DNA from: Amorphophallus konjac | Taxonomy: Eukaryota > Streptophyta > Magnoliopsida > Alismatales > Araceae | Assembly (NCBI GenBank): GCA_022559845.1 | Contig: CM040117.1 | Coordinates: forward strand, 79,124,559-79,188,558 | DNA: 64,000 nucleotides | Reading direction: 5' to 3' | Part shown: piece after piece, positions 12,061-21,289 of the stretch | How the letters are laid out: each line of letters begins with the position of its first letter | Position numbering within the stretch: the first letter of the stretch is position 1 | Notes under the pieces: model-generated | Seen by the model: only the letters and a program-made list of their open reading frames with translations | Databases searched by the model: none | Told to the model about the DNA's origin: nothing | Position numbers and translations under genes: made by a program

Positions 12061-12087
12061 CACCTGATCGGTGTGAAGACACCGATC
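12061..12087 (-). other. NA1 LTR hairpin plus splice-donor-like site
   Basis: Stem GATCGGTGT/ACACCGATC with a 4-nt loop (12066-12087), directly followed on the minus strand by AG/GTGAGCTT. The second copy is at 16491-16517 in the 5' LTR. It is transcribed if R begins near the TATA box. Confidence 0.7.
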
Positions 12088-13385
12088 CCGGCCGGAGACG
12101 AGGGCGAGCGGGGAAGTGTGGGTTCCCCGCACACTGCGCCGATGAAGCTTGAATCCTGCTTAATTAGTTACATTCACTACACCTCTCACAGGAGGGTGAA
12201 CTTGGGGTGGGGATTTCACTGTTACAATCAAACACTACCTCCGCACAGGGAGGGGCGCTAAGCCGGCCAGGCGAGGAGGGGAGATAAGCTCGATCGCGCC
12301 AACGGAGCACCCGGCCGAATCTGCCCGGGTCTGGGACAGCAAGAGAGGGGGTCGATGTAGTCACCGCTGTGAGCTCTCCCGGACTCAGAACTTGATGAGA
12401 CTTGCGCCAAAATGTTGCTGACGTACCCAGGTATGACTGTAATTTTTGGTGGACGGTTCCAGCGTCGCCACTGGTGGGAGTGGACCCTGGAGCAGGCACT
12501 CAGCGTTCTGGTACAGACTGGTCCAGGATGTTGCAGCTGCTTGTCGAAGGTGCCACGATCACTCCCGAAGTCCGAATGAGGCGAGACCAAGTCGAGGACG
12601 TCCGTTGATGAGTCTTCTTCGAGCAGCAACCAAGAACAGCACCAGAAGATGTCGGGACGGTGAGGAGGCGTCCGTTGAGTGAGACACTTCCTGGGCAGGA
12701 CATAAACAGACTGTCTGCGCGCCCGGGGGAGAAAAAATGGAAAAGGCACTTCCTGATGCCGAACGGGACGCCGCTTGTTGGTGCTGGTGGAAGACTTGTG
12801 GTAGCAGCTCTCGGTCAAGTGGCGCCTCCAGAAGTTGAAGGATGTGTCTGTGAGTGCTTCTTCACTGTAGCCTTGGTCCGGATTCTGATCCTGGTTGCGC
12901 AGTCAGACGAGAACGGGCGCCACGCACTGTTCTGAAGTCGGAACGCAGCAAGACAACCTCGGTTGCGAAGAAGACTCGCAGACCTTTCCGGTGATGTATG
13001 GTGCACCTCCAGACGATGTCGGATCACTCCGGAGCAGGCTCTGCAAGTCGGGCTTCTCCTGCTGGCAGCGAACCAAGGGGGCAGAACACTCTGTGGTGAT
13101 TGTGGAGGGGCCTTGGGTGGAAGGTTAATGGAGGTGTTGAATGGAGGCCTAGGGAATGGGAAGGGTTGCTTTGGGAAGGGGAAAGGGTGTCTAGGAGAAT
13201 GGATTCTCCCTTGAGAATGTGAAGGGGTTGTATGGGGAAGGGGAAAGGTTGCTTGGGAAGAGGGAGAGGTGCCTAGGAGAAAGGGGTTCCACCTAGGGGT
13301 TTGAGGGGGAGTAAATGGGAGGTATGGGGAAGGGGGAGGGGTCTTAAATAGGGGAGAATAGGGAGGAGAGAGAGTGGATTTCGAA

Positions 13386-13432
13386 ATTTAGAGAGAGAGA
13401 GAGAGAATGAGAGAGCTAGAGAGAGAGAGAGA
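13386..13432. repeat. GA microsatellite in NA1 LTRs
   Basis: Interrupted (GA)n, also at 17838-17880; on the sense strand a CT-rich tract just downstream of the TATA box. Similar tracts occur in NA2 (30763-30826, 36025-36080) and the LTR at 56840 (58740-58826). Confidence 0.8.
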
Positions 13433-13490
13433 GGTGCACTTATGCTCAAATATTCAATACTTCATTAGCCCCAAATGGGGGGGATTGGGG

Positions 13491-13502
13491 TCCTATTTAT
13501 AG
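13491..13502 (-). promoter_or_regulatory. TATA box in NA1 3' LTR
   Basis: Minus-strand CCTATAAATAGGA, about 320 nt after the LTR start; the same motif at 17939-17950 in the 5' LTR would drive the element. GA/CT runs follow at the expected start of R. Confidence 0.7.
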
Positions 13503-13731
13503 GAAACCCACAATTTAACAAAAGACCCTGAGTTTTTGACTAATGACAATAAAGCAAGGGGGAAGGGGGGTGCCCATGGGCCTAGCCCACTTAATTGGGC
13601 CCAACTGACTCATTAACCACTCTAATGACAATTAACCTAGGTATATGACTCTTTAACCTAGGTACTTGACTCAATAAAAGGGAAATTACATAATCTATGA
13701 CTCAAGAAAATATAAAAATTACAAGTCATGA

Positions 13732-16008
13732 TTAAGAAAATGCCGCGAACATGATGACGCATAGCTGGCAAGCAACGGGACCCTCGAAAGAATGAGGAGT
13801 GGTAGGAGATGTCCTCATCATACCCCCGGGGTGCGGAGAACTCGACTCCGTCGAGTATGGGTCCACCGGGGTAGCGGTCCTCCAAAGTAGCTCCGAGCGA
13901 ACCACGACCTCCAGACTCAACCCTGTGTCTGCGACCAGGGGACGGCTCTTCATCCTCTCAAGGTGGCTCAGGCGCACCCTCTTGCTGGCGATGGAACCCT
14001 GCTTGTCTAGTATTGCCTCCGTGTGCACACGTCGGGCTCTCAAGGCTATTTTGTGGGAGCTCTCCGGGGTGTCCCTCTCAAAGGAAGGTATAGGCTCAAA
14101 GCACTCACTAGGATCCACCGCGGTGCCCATATAGGGTGCCAGGTCAGCCACGTGAGAAGTGGGGAATATCCCATACCCCATTGGTAAATTCAATCCATAA
14201 GCTGTGTTGCCAAAGTCACTAGGAACAGGAAAAGGTCCAAGTCCTCGTGCCCTCGAATGGGAGGTGACCCTAAGGTAGGGCCACTCCGATGCCATCATCA
14301 CCAAATTGCCTACTTGGAATTCCAAGTGGCACTCGCGAGCTCTTATCCGCTCTTTGTGAACCTCACCGCACATTGCGAATTGCTTGCGTGTATGCGTATG
14401 CCATGTACTATGATGCGGTGTGGGTGTGAAAAGCTTGGTGTGTAAAGGTGGACCGGGGCAACCGTAAATTGACCTATCATGTTGTGATGCCATGTGGACC
14501 TTGATGAACTTGGGTGGGCCGGGGCAGCCACAAGTGGCCCTATCATGCATGGGCTTTATAACAATGGTTTGAGGGCCATGGTATCTATAGGGGAACCTAT
14601 CACACAAAGTGGTGATGAATGTCGGGGGGCCCGGACATCCGTAGATGCTCCTACCATGCATATGATCAATGATGAATGAGGTAGGGCCGTTATACCCGAA
14701 TATAGACCAATCATGCATCCTACTTGGCATGTGGGTGATATGAACGAGTGGACCCGACTTAAGAATCATGCCAAGTAGTGATGTACGCCAAGACTTATGC
14801 ACTTTTGTACAAAAGATGTCTCCTATGTGTGGGCTTTTAGACTTCCATTGGAATGGGTCAAAGGGCTCTAGGAAGGTGGATATCCTGAAGTGGGGCACTT
14901 TCTCACTCCCTAAGTGTATATTACCCAATGTCATGGCGATCATGGTGTAATCTGAGTCTTGGGAGAGGTGGGCTTGGTCCAACATAGTGGGTGATGGTAG
15001 GAAAAGGTGGGTGGTGGGTGAGGTGGTTAGGCCACATGGGTATCCGTACTCCCATTGGAAGCGGTCAAAGGGATCATTGTATGGGTTGCCTAGAGAGAGG
15101 AACTCCATGTCCTCAAGGTTCCCAAATAGTGAGTCATCCTCCTCCAAGGTAATTGGGCCAAGGTCTCTAGTGGGTTGGCAAATCAAATCAATTGGAACCT
15201 CAATGGGTGGGGAGTGGGCCACGATGGGTTTCTCATCCTTGGGGAGAAAGAGGAGGATTTCACTCGTATAATGGCCACAAGTGTAGAAGGAGGTGATGGA
15301 ACTGGTGGTGGGGTATGCTAGGAAGATGGTGCTAGACTCCAATGGTCCTATGGCTAGCATATTGGTCAGGTGGACTTGCCATTGTAAGCAGTCCACTAAG
15401 TCCCCTAAGTCTTCCACAAGATAGGAGGTTTGAAGTGTGACATGGGAAGACTGGGTGGGCACAATGTGGGCTTGATATCCCAAGGGTGAATGGTAGGGTG
15501 GTGAGCTAGGAATGGTGGGGCCCCGCTTGAGCCATTGGAGTATGGACTCATTCATGGTGACAATGTGCGGCTCATGAGGACCCGGACTAGGAGGAGTGGG
15601 TAAGTTTTGCGGCTCCTCCTCCTCAAAGGTGTAGGCTTGGGTTGGGCTTGATCGGGGAAGTTCTTGGGTTAGAATTGGGGTCGGGGGTGGAAGATAAGTT
15701 GGCTGAAGAGGTTTGGATTGGGGTGCATAGGTCTTTCTAAGATTGGCCCTCATTTCATCCCAAGATTCAATGGGTGCTTCCCCTTTGGCTTCTCTCAAAC
15801 CTACAATGTCCTCCCATTCTTTCCTAGCTTGGCGCCAGAGCAAACTCTTGGCATAGTTGACTTGTATAGGCCCTGATAGAGTGAACCTCCCAAAGTGTCG
15901 ATCTATGGAGTCCTCCCACTCTAGATATATACTAGGGCGGGTTCCATCAAACACAAAGGCTTCTAATGGGCCTAAGAGTGGCGAATATGCCAAGTATGAG
16001 GTAGTCAT
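13732..16008 (-). CDS. NA1 polyprotein: gag core + unknown domain + GCPGPP repeats + integrase C-term
   Basis: One uninterrupted frame of about 758 codons from the first ATG after the PBS (complement of 16006-16008; MTTSYLAYSP). Residues about 15-95 are a gag capsid-type core (LEWEDSIDRHFGRF, then PIESWDEMRANLRKTY), alignable with the C1 gag; no CCHC knuckle follows. Residues about 150-220 are a region also found in NA2 and NA3 (ILQWLKRGP ... LGDLVDCLQWQVHLTNMLA). DPFD-x-FQW motifs lie near 315 and 380. Residues about 430-523 hold five diverged copies of a roughly 20-residue repeat, best copy HDRSIYGCPGPP. Residues about 555-635 resemble the integrase C-terminal GPY/F region (VGNLVMMASE, LGPFPVPSDF, HVADLAPYMG). 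The last ~30 residues are read from the 3' LTR. All catalytic domains are absent. The open frame argues for recent activity or selection; the function of the repeats is unknown. Confidence 0.8.
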   Translation of the reverse strand: MTTSYLAYSPLLGPLEAFVFDGTRPSIYLEWEDSIDRHFGRFTLSGPIQVNYAKSLLWRQARKEWEDIVGLREAKGEAPIESWDEMRANLRKTYAPQSKPLQPTYLPPPTPILTQELPRSSPTQAYTFEEEEPQNLPTPPSPGPHEPHIVTMNESILQWLKRGPTIPSSPPYHSPLGYQAHIVPTQSSHVTLQTSYLVEDLGDLVDCLQWQVHLTNMLAIGPLESSTIFLAYPTTSSITSFYTCGHYTSEILLFLPKDEKPIVAHSPPIEVPIDLICQPTRDLGPITLEEDDSLFGNLEDMEFLSLGNPYNDPFDRFQWEYGYPCGLTTSPTTHLFLPSPTMLDQAHLSQDSDYTMIAMTLGNIHLGSEKVPHFRISTFLEPFDPFQWKSKSPHIGDIFCTKVHKSWRTSLLGMILKSGPLVHITHMPSRMHDWSIFGYNGPTSFIIDHMHGRSIYGCPGPPTFITTLCDRFPYRYHGPQTIVIKPMHDRATCGCPGPPKFIKVHMASQHDRSIYGCPGPPLHTKLFTPTPHHSTWHTHTRKQFAMCGEVHKERIRARECHLEFQVGNLVMMASEWPYLRVTSHSRARGLGPFPVPSDFGNTAYGLNLPMGYGIFPTSHVADLAPYMGTAVDPSECFEPIPSFERDTPESSHKIALRARRVHTEAILDKQGSIASKRVRLSHLERMKSRPLVADTGLSLEVVVRSELLWRTATPVDPYSTESSSPHPGGMMRTSPTTPHSFEGPVACQLCVIMFAAFS
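13821..13855 (-). other. NA1 polypurine tract and upstream palindrome
   Basis: Minus-strand order: CTCGACGGAGTCGAG (13841-13855), 20 nt, then LTR. The segment next to the LTR reads CCCCGGGGGTA. The same palindrome sits 20-21 nt before the 3' LTR in C1, NA2 and NA3. Confidence 0.75.
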
Positions 16009-16034
16009 GATGGAGGACAAGGGTGATGCATGCA

Positions 16035-16088
16035 ATGGTCCTAGGACAAGACTTAGTAGAGACAAGTCTAGAACTTGCTCTGATACCA
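16035..16088 (-). other. NA1 primer binding site and post-PBS box
   Basis: On the minus strand TGGTATCAGAGC (complement of 16077-16088) is complementary to the 3' end of plant initiator-Met tRNA, three nt from the LTR. About 11 nt downstream a box TTGTCTCTAC...GTCCTAGGACCAT (16035-16065) has counterparts after the PBS of C1 and NA2. Confidence 0.85.
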
Positions 16089-16091
16089 ATT

Positions 16092-18268
16092 TGATGTGGC
16101 ACAGCCCAAAGACCACTAAATATGATAAGGTGACCCTAGGACTTAGACCCGCAAGCATACAAGCGCTCAATGATTCTCACAACGACGATTTCTGCTCACT
16201 CGGTTCACACGTTCACCCGGTGGGTCCGGGAGATGATGGTGAGGGTCCGAGGCGGGACCCAATTGTCCTAATGGACTTACAATGCTAAGGCTGACCTCCA
16301 ATGGGCCTGGGAGTCCCAACTTTGTGGGTGGCTGGCCCGCAAGGCGGGGTGTGGGGTGGCACTCACTCACGGGCCGCGGTGGGCACGATATTGCTTAAAA
16401 TGAATTCCGAGCACTCTCTTACCGTCCGACGGGCATTCAAGGCAATACTACATTTGCAGAAATGAAGCTACAAGGGTGTGATCAGAAGCTCACCTGATCG
16501 GTGTGAAGACACCGATCCCGTTCGGAGACGAGGGCGCGCCGGGAGGCGAGGGTATACACCCGATCGCCGCGGCGATGGAGCTTGACCTGAAAATGTGAAG
16601 AGGTACAGCACTACGCCCCTTGCAAGGGGGGGATCTTGGGGTGGGGGTTAATGTATTACAACCAAAAATTACCTCCACGCAGGGAGGGGCCTTCAGCCGG
16701 CCAAGCGGGGAGGGGAACGAGCGAGATAGAGTCGACTTTCCGAGCTTTGCCGATTCTGCCTAGCTTCTGTAATTCTGGACAGAGGGCCGATGTCGATGCT
16801 GCCAATAATTCCACCGAACTTGGAATCTCATGAAACTTGCGCCAAAAGCTTGCTAACCGGAGAGGGGTGTGGCTTGAATTTTTTGGACGACGTTCTGATC
16901 TGGGGGCTGACTGCTCCAGCGACTGGAAGATGGATGCAGCTCTGGTCTCTGGCCGAGCTCAGTCTGAAACAGCAGGTTGCAGAAGCTGCCACGATCGCTC
17001 CTGAGCTCCAAATTTGGCACCGCTAGACTCGTTGGAATCGTGGACGAGTCTACTTTGCAGAAAAACAAACAGCGAAGTCTTCTGATGTTGGAGATGAGCT
17101 GGGTGTCCAGAGAAGTGGACAGTGGTCGGTGCAGACTGTGAGGAGGCAGACCGGCGTGGGTGTGGTAGAAAATTGGTATCTCTGGTTGTCGGATGCCGAA
17201 CGGGGTTCCGCCTTCTGTTCCTGGACGCTGACAGTGGGAGGAAGAACTTTGTAGAAGACCTCAAAGACTGGTTCCTTCAAGGTTTGTCGTGGGAGAGTCT
17301 TCTCTGCCGCTCTGGCTCCTGGTCTGAGAGGTTCTGCGCAGTCGGGGAAGAACAGCCTTCACGGACGGCCACGAACTCGGAATGGAGTGATTCCACCTCG
17401 CCTGCGAAGAGCACAGGGAGGCCTTTCCAGAAAGTTAGGCCACGCCACCAGAAGAACCAGGATGCAGTCGTGGACGTCGCTGCAACAGAGTGCTAAACTG
17501 CAGGTCGGCCTGCACACAAAGCTGGAGTGGAGAAGAGAGGAGGGGGTGAACTTGGCTTGAGGGGAGAGGAGGGGTGCGACCTAGGGAGCAAGGAGGGAAG
17601 GGGAGATTCGAATTTGGGCTTTGGAATGAGTTAATTCAGCCTTGGGAAGGTGGAGATATGCTTAGGGAAGTGAAAGGGGTAGGTGGTGGTTGGAGGGTGG
17701 GGTTTTGAGTGGTGGAACTTCCTTGGGACTAGGTGAGGATTAAAGAGGGGTTGTGGGAAGTTGTGGGGAGTTAATGGAGGTAGGTGGGGGTTGGAAGTGG
17801 TTGAGAGGGGGAGGAGAGAGAGTGAATTTCGAAATTTAGAGAGAGAGAGAGAGAATGAGAGAGCTAGAGAGAGAGAGAGAGGTGCACTTATGCTCAAATA
17901 TTCAATACTTCATTAGCCCCAAATGGGGGGGATTGGGGTCCTATTTATAGGAAACCCACAATTTAACAAAAGACCCTGAGTTTTTGACTAATGACAATAA
18001 AGCAAGGGGGAAGGGGGGTGCCCATGGGCCTAGCCCACTTAATTGGGCCCAACTGACTCATTAACCACTCTAATGACAATTAACCTAGGTATATGACTCT
18101 TTAACCTAGGTACTTGACTCAATAAAAGGGAAATTACATAATCTATGACTCAAGAAAATATAAAAATTACAAGTCATGATTAAGAAAATGCCGCGAACAT
18201 GATGACGCATAGCTGGCAAGCAACGGGACCCTCGAAAGAATGAGGAGTGGTAGGAGATGTCCTCATCA
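16092..18268 (-). repeat. NA1 5' LTR (2177 bp)
   Basis: Plus-strand edges are TGATGTGGCACAG and GTCCTCATCA. Its 17809-18268 block is nearly identical to 13361-13820; the R-U5 part is a different subtype. It is followed inward by a 3-nt spacer and the primer binding site. Confidence 0.88.
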
Positions 18269-18430
18269 AGACAAGTATGCATACTCAACCTAAAGACCTA
18301 GTTAAACCAAATTCCACAAAGCCCAAACTCGAGAAAACACGGGAGCAAGCCCAAACCAGGAAAAAATGCCATAAAATAGGCCCAAAAGAAATCTGAAAAT
18401 GGCCCAATGAATAATGGACAACTCGGGACA

Positions 18431-19180
18431 TTATAAATAAAGGTAAGAAAATAACCCAACTCAATCATTGAGGGTGACCTTTTTGAGTATGGGTTTTCAC
18501 ACACTACACGACAAGCCATAGCCGATTCTGAAGAGGCGTAATGTAGCGCTGATCCCGAGCCATGAGATCCAGGAGGAATCTTTTGATCACGGTTACCACG
18601 TCTGTATGAACTGCAAGGTAGGAAACGAATTAGAGGTGCCCAGGGAGGATTCCCTGGGGAAAACCCTCTGATGCTTAAGTCAGCAAGTGTGATAGAGCAT
18701 GAAGGTGAAGAGAGAGGGTAGGAGAGAGGGGGCGCGTGATTATTCTTCACCAAAAAGTGTGGTGGTTTTCTATCAGGACCATTGCCTTACCTTCTCAGGG
18801 GGTCTCCCTGGAGTTTATATAGCAATCCGTTTAACGTAACAGTCCAGGGAGCTGAGGGGGCTTCGGGGGGTTACGTCCTTATAGTAGGCTCATTATGACG
18901 TAAGGACTTTTGCCCTCCCCTATCCTTTGGAGTTCCCTGCTCCTGCTGGATGCGTAACAGACGCTGGGATGAGCTTCCGACAGTCGGTCCGATCCAGAGG
19001 CGTTCGCTCGGGATTTTGTCCCGAGCGATGAGTGTATAGCTCGGGTAGGTCATATCGGGTCCCCGTAGGGGATCTCTCGACCGTTTTGTCGCTCGAACTT
19101 CCGAACCTGAAGGCCGTCTAGGAAGTGCTGCTCTGAGTGGGTTTTTGGGCTTGAAGTAAGTGGGCCCAAAATGGGGCTGT
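18431..19180 (-). repeat. Tat-like element LTR (3' LTR, partial)
   Basis: Noncoding sequence between G1 and the antisense ORF, with a minus-strand TATA box at 18814-18822. It is probably the U3-containing part of the 3' LTR of the Tat-like element whose pol lies at 40424-42299; G1 would be inserted into it. The outer (right) edge is not fixed: TGACAGCCCC on the minus strand at about 19180 is one candidate, and purine-rich minus-strand tracts extend to about 19285. Confidence 0.45.
18812..18824 (-). promoter_or_regulatory. TATA box of the Tat-like LTR
   Basis: Minus-strand GCTATATAAACTCC, in the noncoding block at 18431-19180. Confidence 0.5.
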
Positions 19181-19571
19181 CACTTTGGAGAGGTGGGCCT
19201 GGTTTGGTTGAATTGGACCTAGTTGGGTCGTGCTCTCGAATGGTTGATTTTCCCCCTCTCCACTTGTCCCCCTCCTACTCCCGAGCCAAGATTGGGCTCA
19301 AATGAGTAGTAGTTATGGGGATGACATTGGTGGCTCGGTTTGGGTGGGGAATTATCTCCGACAGGGGCCACTTAATGCGGCTATCCTGGGAGTTTGCCTG
19401 TAATGATGACTCTTTTGAGTCGATGCGAGGAACCCCCTCCTTAGGTTTCAGAACGTCGCGCCGTTTCCCACCAAGTTCATGGGGAGATAAATATTACGCG
19501 TGCTTGCGTCCCAAACCGCCTTTGTTTAGGGTTTTCTTTTTCCACCGCATCAGTATTTCGAAAGGGCCCAT

Positions 19572-20453
19572 GTGCCATGATAGAGATCGGGAAGAGCAGC
19601 GTCTTGTGGAGGCCTTTGCGGAGCTAGCGGAGATTACGGCGATGGTGATTTTCCAGCTTCCACCTCCTCCTGAATCGTCCGACTCGGTGCTTTTTTCCTC
19701 TTCTTCCAGTTCCTCTCTTTCTTCCATGGTGGAGCAATATCCTTCATCCGAGATGGGCAAAGTTGGGCCTTGCACGAGAAGTTTGGTGCCACAGCCTGAG
19801 CATCCTATGCGCAGTGAGCTAGGCGAGGCCGAAGTAAAGAGGATGGAGAAGCGGTATGGGTTGCCATAGAAGTATTTCTTCTCTCCGCCGTAGCCTCATG
19901 AATTCAACTTGTCCTGTCGTCCGGGCCACTTCTTTACTTTCCTTTTGGCTTGGAAGAGTGGGTTCCGCCTCCCTCTTCACCATTTTGTTGTGCGATTGCT
20001 TTAATTTTACCGACTGGTTCCTATCCAGTTGGTTACCAACTCATATACTTTCATATTTTTCTTTCATCTTTCTCTACTGCTCGTGCGGGCTCCGCACTTC
20101 TTTGGAGCTTTTCAATTCTTTCATGGAGTTGAAGGAGCAGACCCACGCGGGTAAGGGCTTCTTCTATCTTCAAGAGAGGAGGGGAAGGAGCTACGTGTCC
20201 CTTTCCGCCAAAGATTTTTCTCACAAGGGGTGGAAGACCCAATTTTTTTGGGTGGGTTCGTCTGTGGACGACGCCCCCTGGGATTTTCCGATGGCAATTA
20301 ATTTCCATCCATCTATTCTTCAGAAGCAGGCTGCGATATCTCTAGAACTAGAGGAGGAGATCAGGGTTCTCCAGGAGAATCGCCAGACGACCGCTGAGTT
20401 GATGACTGCGGTCAATATCGAGGATTATCCCTCCCATGCGTTGTCATCTCACG
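19572..20453 (+). pseudogene. Tat-type antisense extra ORF, exon 1 (Transposase_28-like)
   Basis: Plus-strand coding sequence antisense to the Tat pol. A candidate start is MCHDRDREEQ (about 19572). An acidic/Ser-rich region (19660-19730) leads to MEKRYGLP, then a conserved block SGFRLPLHHFVV ... LVPIQLVTNSYTF (about 19955-20045) and LELFNSFMEL ... KGWKTQFFWVGS (about 20100-20255). This pattern fits the plant 'putative gypsy type transposon' family (Pfam Transposase_28), often carried as an extra ORF by Tat-lineage elements. In-frame stops near 19867 and 19900 and a frame change near 20070 break it. A coiled-coil-prone segment (LELEEEIRVLQENRQTTAEL) ends the exon. Confidence in the family is moderate to high, in the exact start low. 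Confidence 0.7.
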
Positions 20454-20535
20454 GTAAGAACCTTAGGGTCCCGCGTCGCCACTTCTGGGTCGAGCAAGTA
20501 GGCTCTCTTCTGATGTTCTGACTTTCACTGCTCAG
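20454..20535 (+). other. Intron (82 nt) in the antisense ORF
   Basis: GTAAGAACC at the 5' end and CACTGCTCAG at the 3' end. Removing it joins ...LSSH to DYRRTNDEGEQ in frame and gives an open reading for about 40 codons. Confidence 0.75.
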
Positions 20536-20729
20536 ACTATAGGCGGACGAATGACGAGGGGGAACAGCCGTCGGAGCAAGAGATCGTCGGCCTGGAGGAG
20601 ACGCCTGCTCCGAGTAAACCCCAAGCTTTCGGGGACCCTTCCTGTGTGCGAGACCGGGGCAAGTAGATTGCTCGGGGAGATGCCTCCGAGCGCCGCGGGG
20701 CCAAGCGCAAGGATCCGGGGGAACGGATG
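20536..20729 (+). pseudogene. Antisense ORF, exon 2 up to C1 insertion
   Basis: Reads DYRRTNDEGEQPSEQE, then a Pro-rich part, one TAG stop at about 20668, then ERRGAKRKDPGERM. Interrupted by C1 at 20729; reading resumes in frame at 30180 once the duplicated GGATG is counted once. Confidence 0.7.
20725..20729. repeat. C1 target site duplication GGATG
   Basis: GGATG here and at 30175-30179. Confidence 0.92.
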
Positions 20730-21280
20730 TGGTGAGGACACACGCCGCATCACTCGACGGAGCACACGGAGCATGCCGGCATCCCTTTGGCTCGGCGATC
20801 ATCTAGCAGATTAGCAGAGTTATCCCTATTTATTTTTTTCATGCTTTAGGCCATGTTGGGCCTTGGATTAGTCCCTGCGTGGACACTGCTTTCTAGTTGT
20901 GGGCCCTTGTAGGCCAATTGGACATTTTTTTATGCTTTGTAAGCTTATTTAGAGGGCAAAGGGTTAGTGGGCCATCTTGTGCTCCACTCCTCCTTGGCCC
21001 ATGTGGGGATTTGCGCACCCACCCCTAGGGTTAGGGTTTTGGGCGCATCCCACCTCCTCCAAGTGGAGGAGGTAGCAGCCGCCTTCCTTTTTGGGCGCCC
21101 CCCCCTTTCCCCTTTCCACTCTCCCCCCCTTGCCTCACTTGAGCGCACCCTCCTTGATTGGAGGGAGGGCTGGTCGCAACCCCCCTTGAATGGAGGGAGT
21201 TGGGGCCCACCCCTCCTCCCATTTGCGCCCCCACCCCCCATGTGGCTAGGTTGAAACCCTAGTTTCCCCCCCCCCCCCGG

Positions 21281-21289
21281 GTATATAAC
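21281..21289 (+). promoter_or_regulatory. TATA box of C1 LTR
   Basis: GTATATAACCC just after a C run, followed by GAAATTAATGAAC; second copy at about 28638-28646. NA3 has TATATAACCCATGTATTTT at 42773 followed by GAAATTAATGAAG, showing related promoters. Confidence 0.75.

Larger units (their letters stand above)
11659..13820 (-). repeat. NA1 3' LTR (2162 bp)
   Basis: Plus-strand edges are TGATGTGACACC and GTCCTCATCA. The 460 bp at 13361-13820 (U3 and the start of R) match the other LTR with about one substitution. The remaining 1.7 kb is strongly diverged from the 5' LTR but closely resembles the LTR at 56840-58839. Confidence 0.88.
11659..18268 (-). mobile_element. Non-autonomous LTR retrotransposon NA1
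   Basis: Complete minus-strand element with target duplication AGACA (11654-11658 and 18269-18273). The 3' LTR is 11659-13820, the internal region 13821-16091 (2.27 kb) and the 5' LTR 16092-18268. The internal region holds one long open frame with gag-type sequence at the N-terminus and integrase C-terminal sequence at the C-terminus; no protease, RT, RNase H or integrase core is present. PBS, post-PBS box and PPT palindrome match chromovirus C1, so mobilisation by a C1-type element is inferred. Confidence 0.9.
1..18430 (-). mobile_element. Gypsy-type LTR element G1 (partial)
   Basis: A minus-strand LTR retrotransposon leaving the window on the left. It comprises decayed gag (1-2221 and 5555-5855), a leader (5856-6288) and a probable LTR (6289-18430 including nested elements). 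Nested inside are a solo LTR (2227-5549), a LINE (6452-9531) and NA1 (11659-18268). The right limit is proposed from the ending CGGGACA at 18430, matching TGTCCC at 6289 as inverted LTR ends. No perfect primer binding site was recognised at 6288, so the LTR edges are less certain than the gag. After 18430 the sequence looks like the LTR of the Tat-like host. Pol is not in the window. Confidence 0.5.
6289..18430 (-). repeat. Probable 5' LTR of G1 (split by LINE and NA1)
   Basis: Proposed LTR in three pieces: 6289-6451, 9547-11658 and 18269-18430, about 2.4 kb after removing nested elements and one copy of each target duplication. Proposed ends on the minus strand are TGTCCCGAG and CTGGGACA. 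A minus-strand TATA box lies at 11061-11074 and the AACGG/GACCGTT array surrounds it. The NA1 duplication AGACA shows that 11658 and 18269 were contiguous; the LINE duplication does the same for 6451 and 9547. Confidence 0.45.

Noticed and set aside
12164..13214. Several open frames of 70-190 codons in the NA1 3' LTR
   Set aside because: Not kept in the other LTR and no domain match; chance frames in GC-rich repeat DNA.
16077..16088. tRNA-like GCTCTGATACCA as a tRNA gene fragment
   Set aside because: It is the complement of a Met-tRNA primer binding site placed exactly at an LTR edge; no cloverleaf around it.
15857..16288. Plus-strand open frame opposite the start of the NA1 ORF
   Set aside because: Shadow of the minus-strand coding frame and LTR edge; composition mirrors the real gene.
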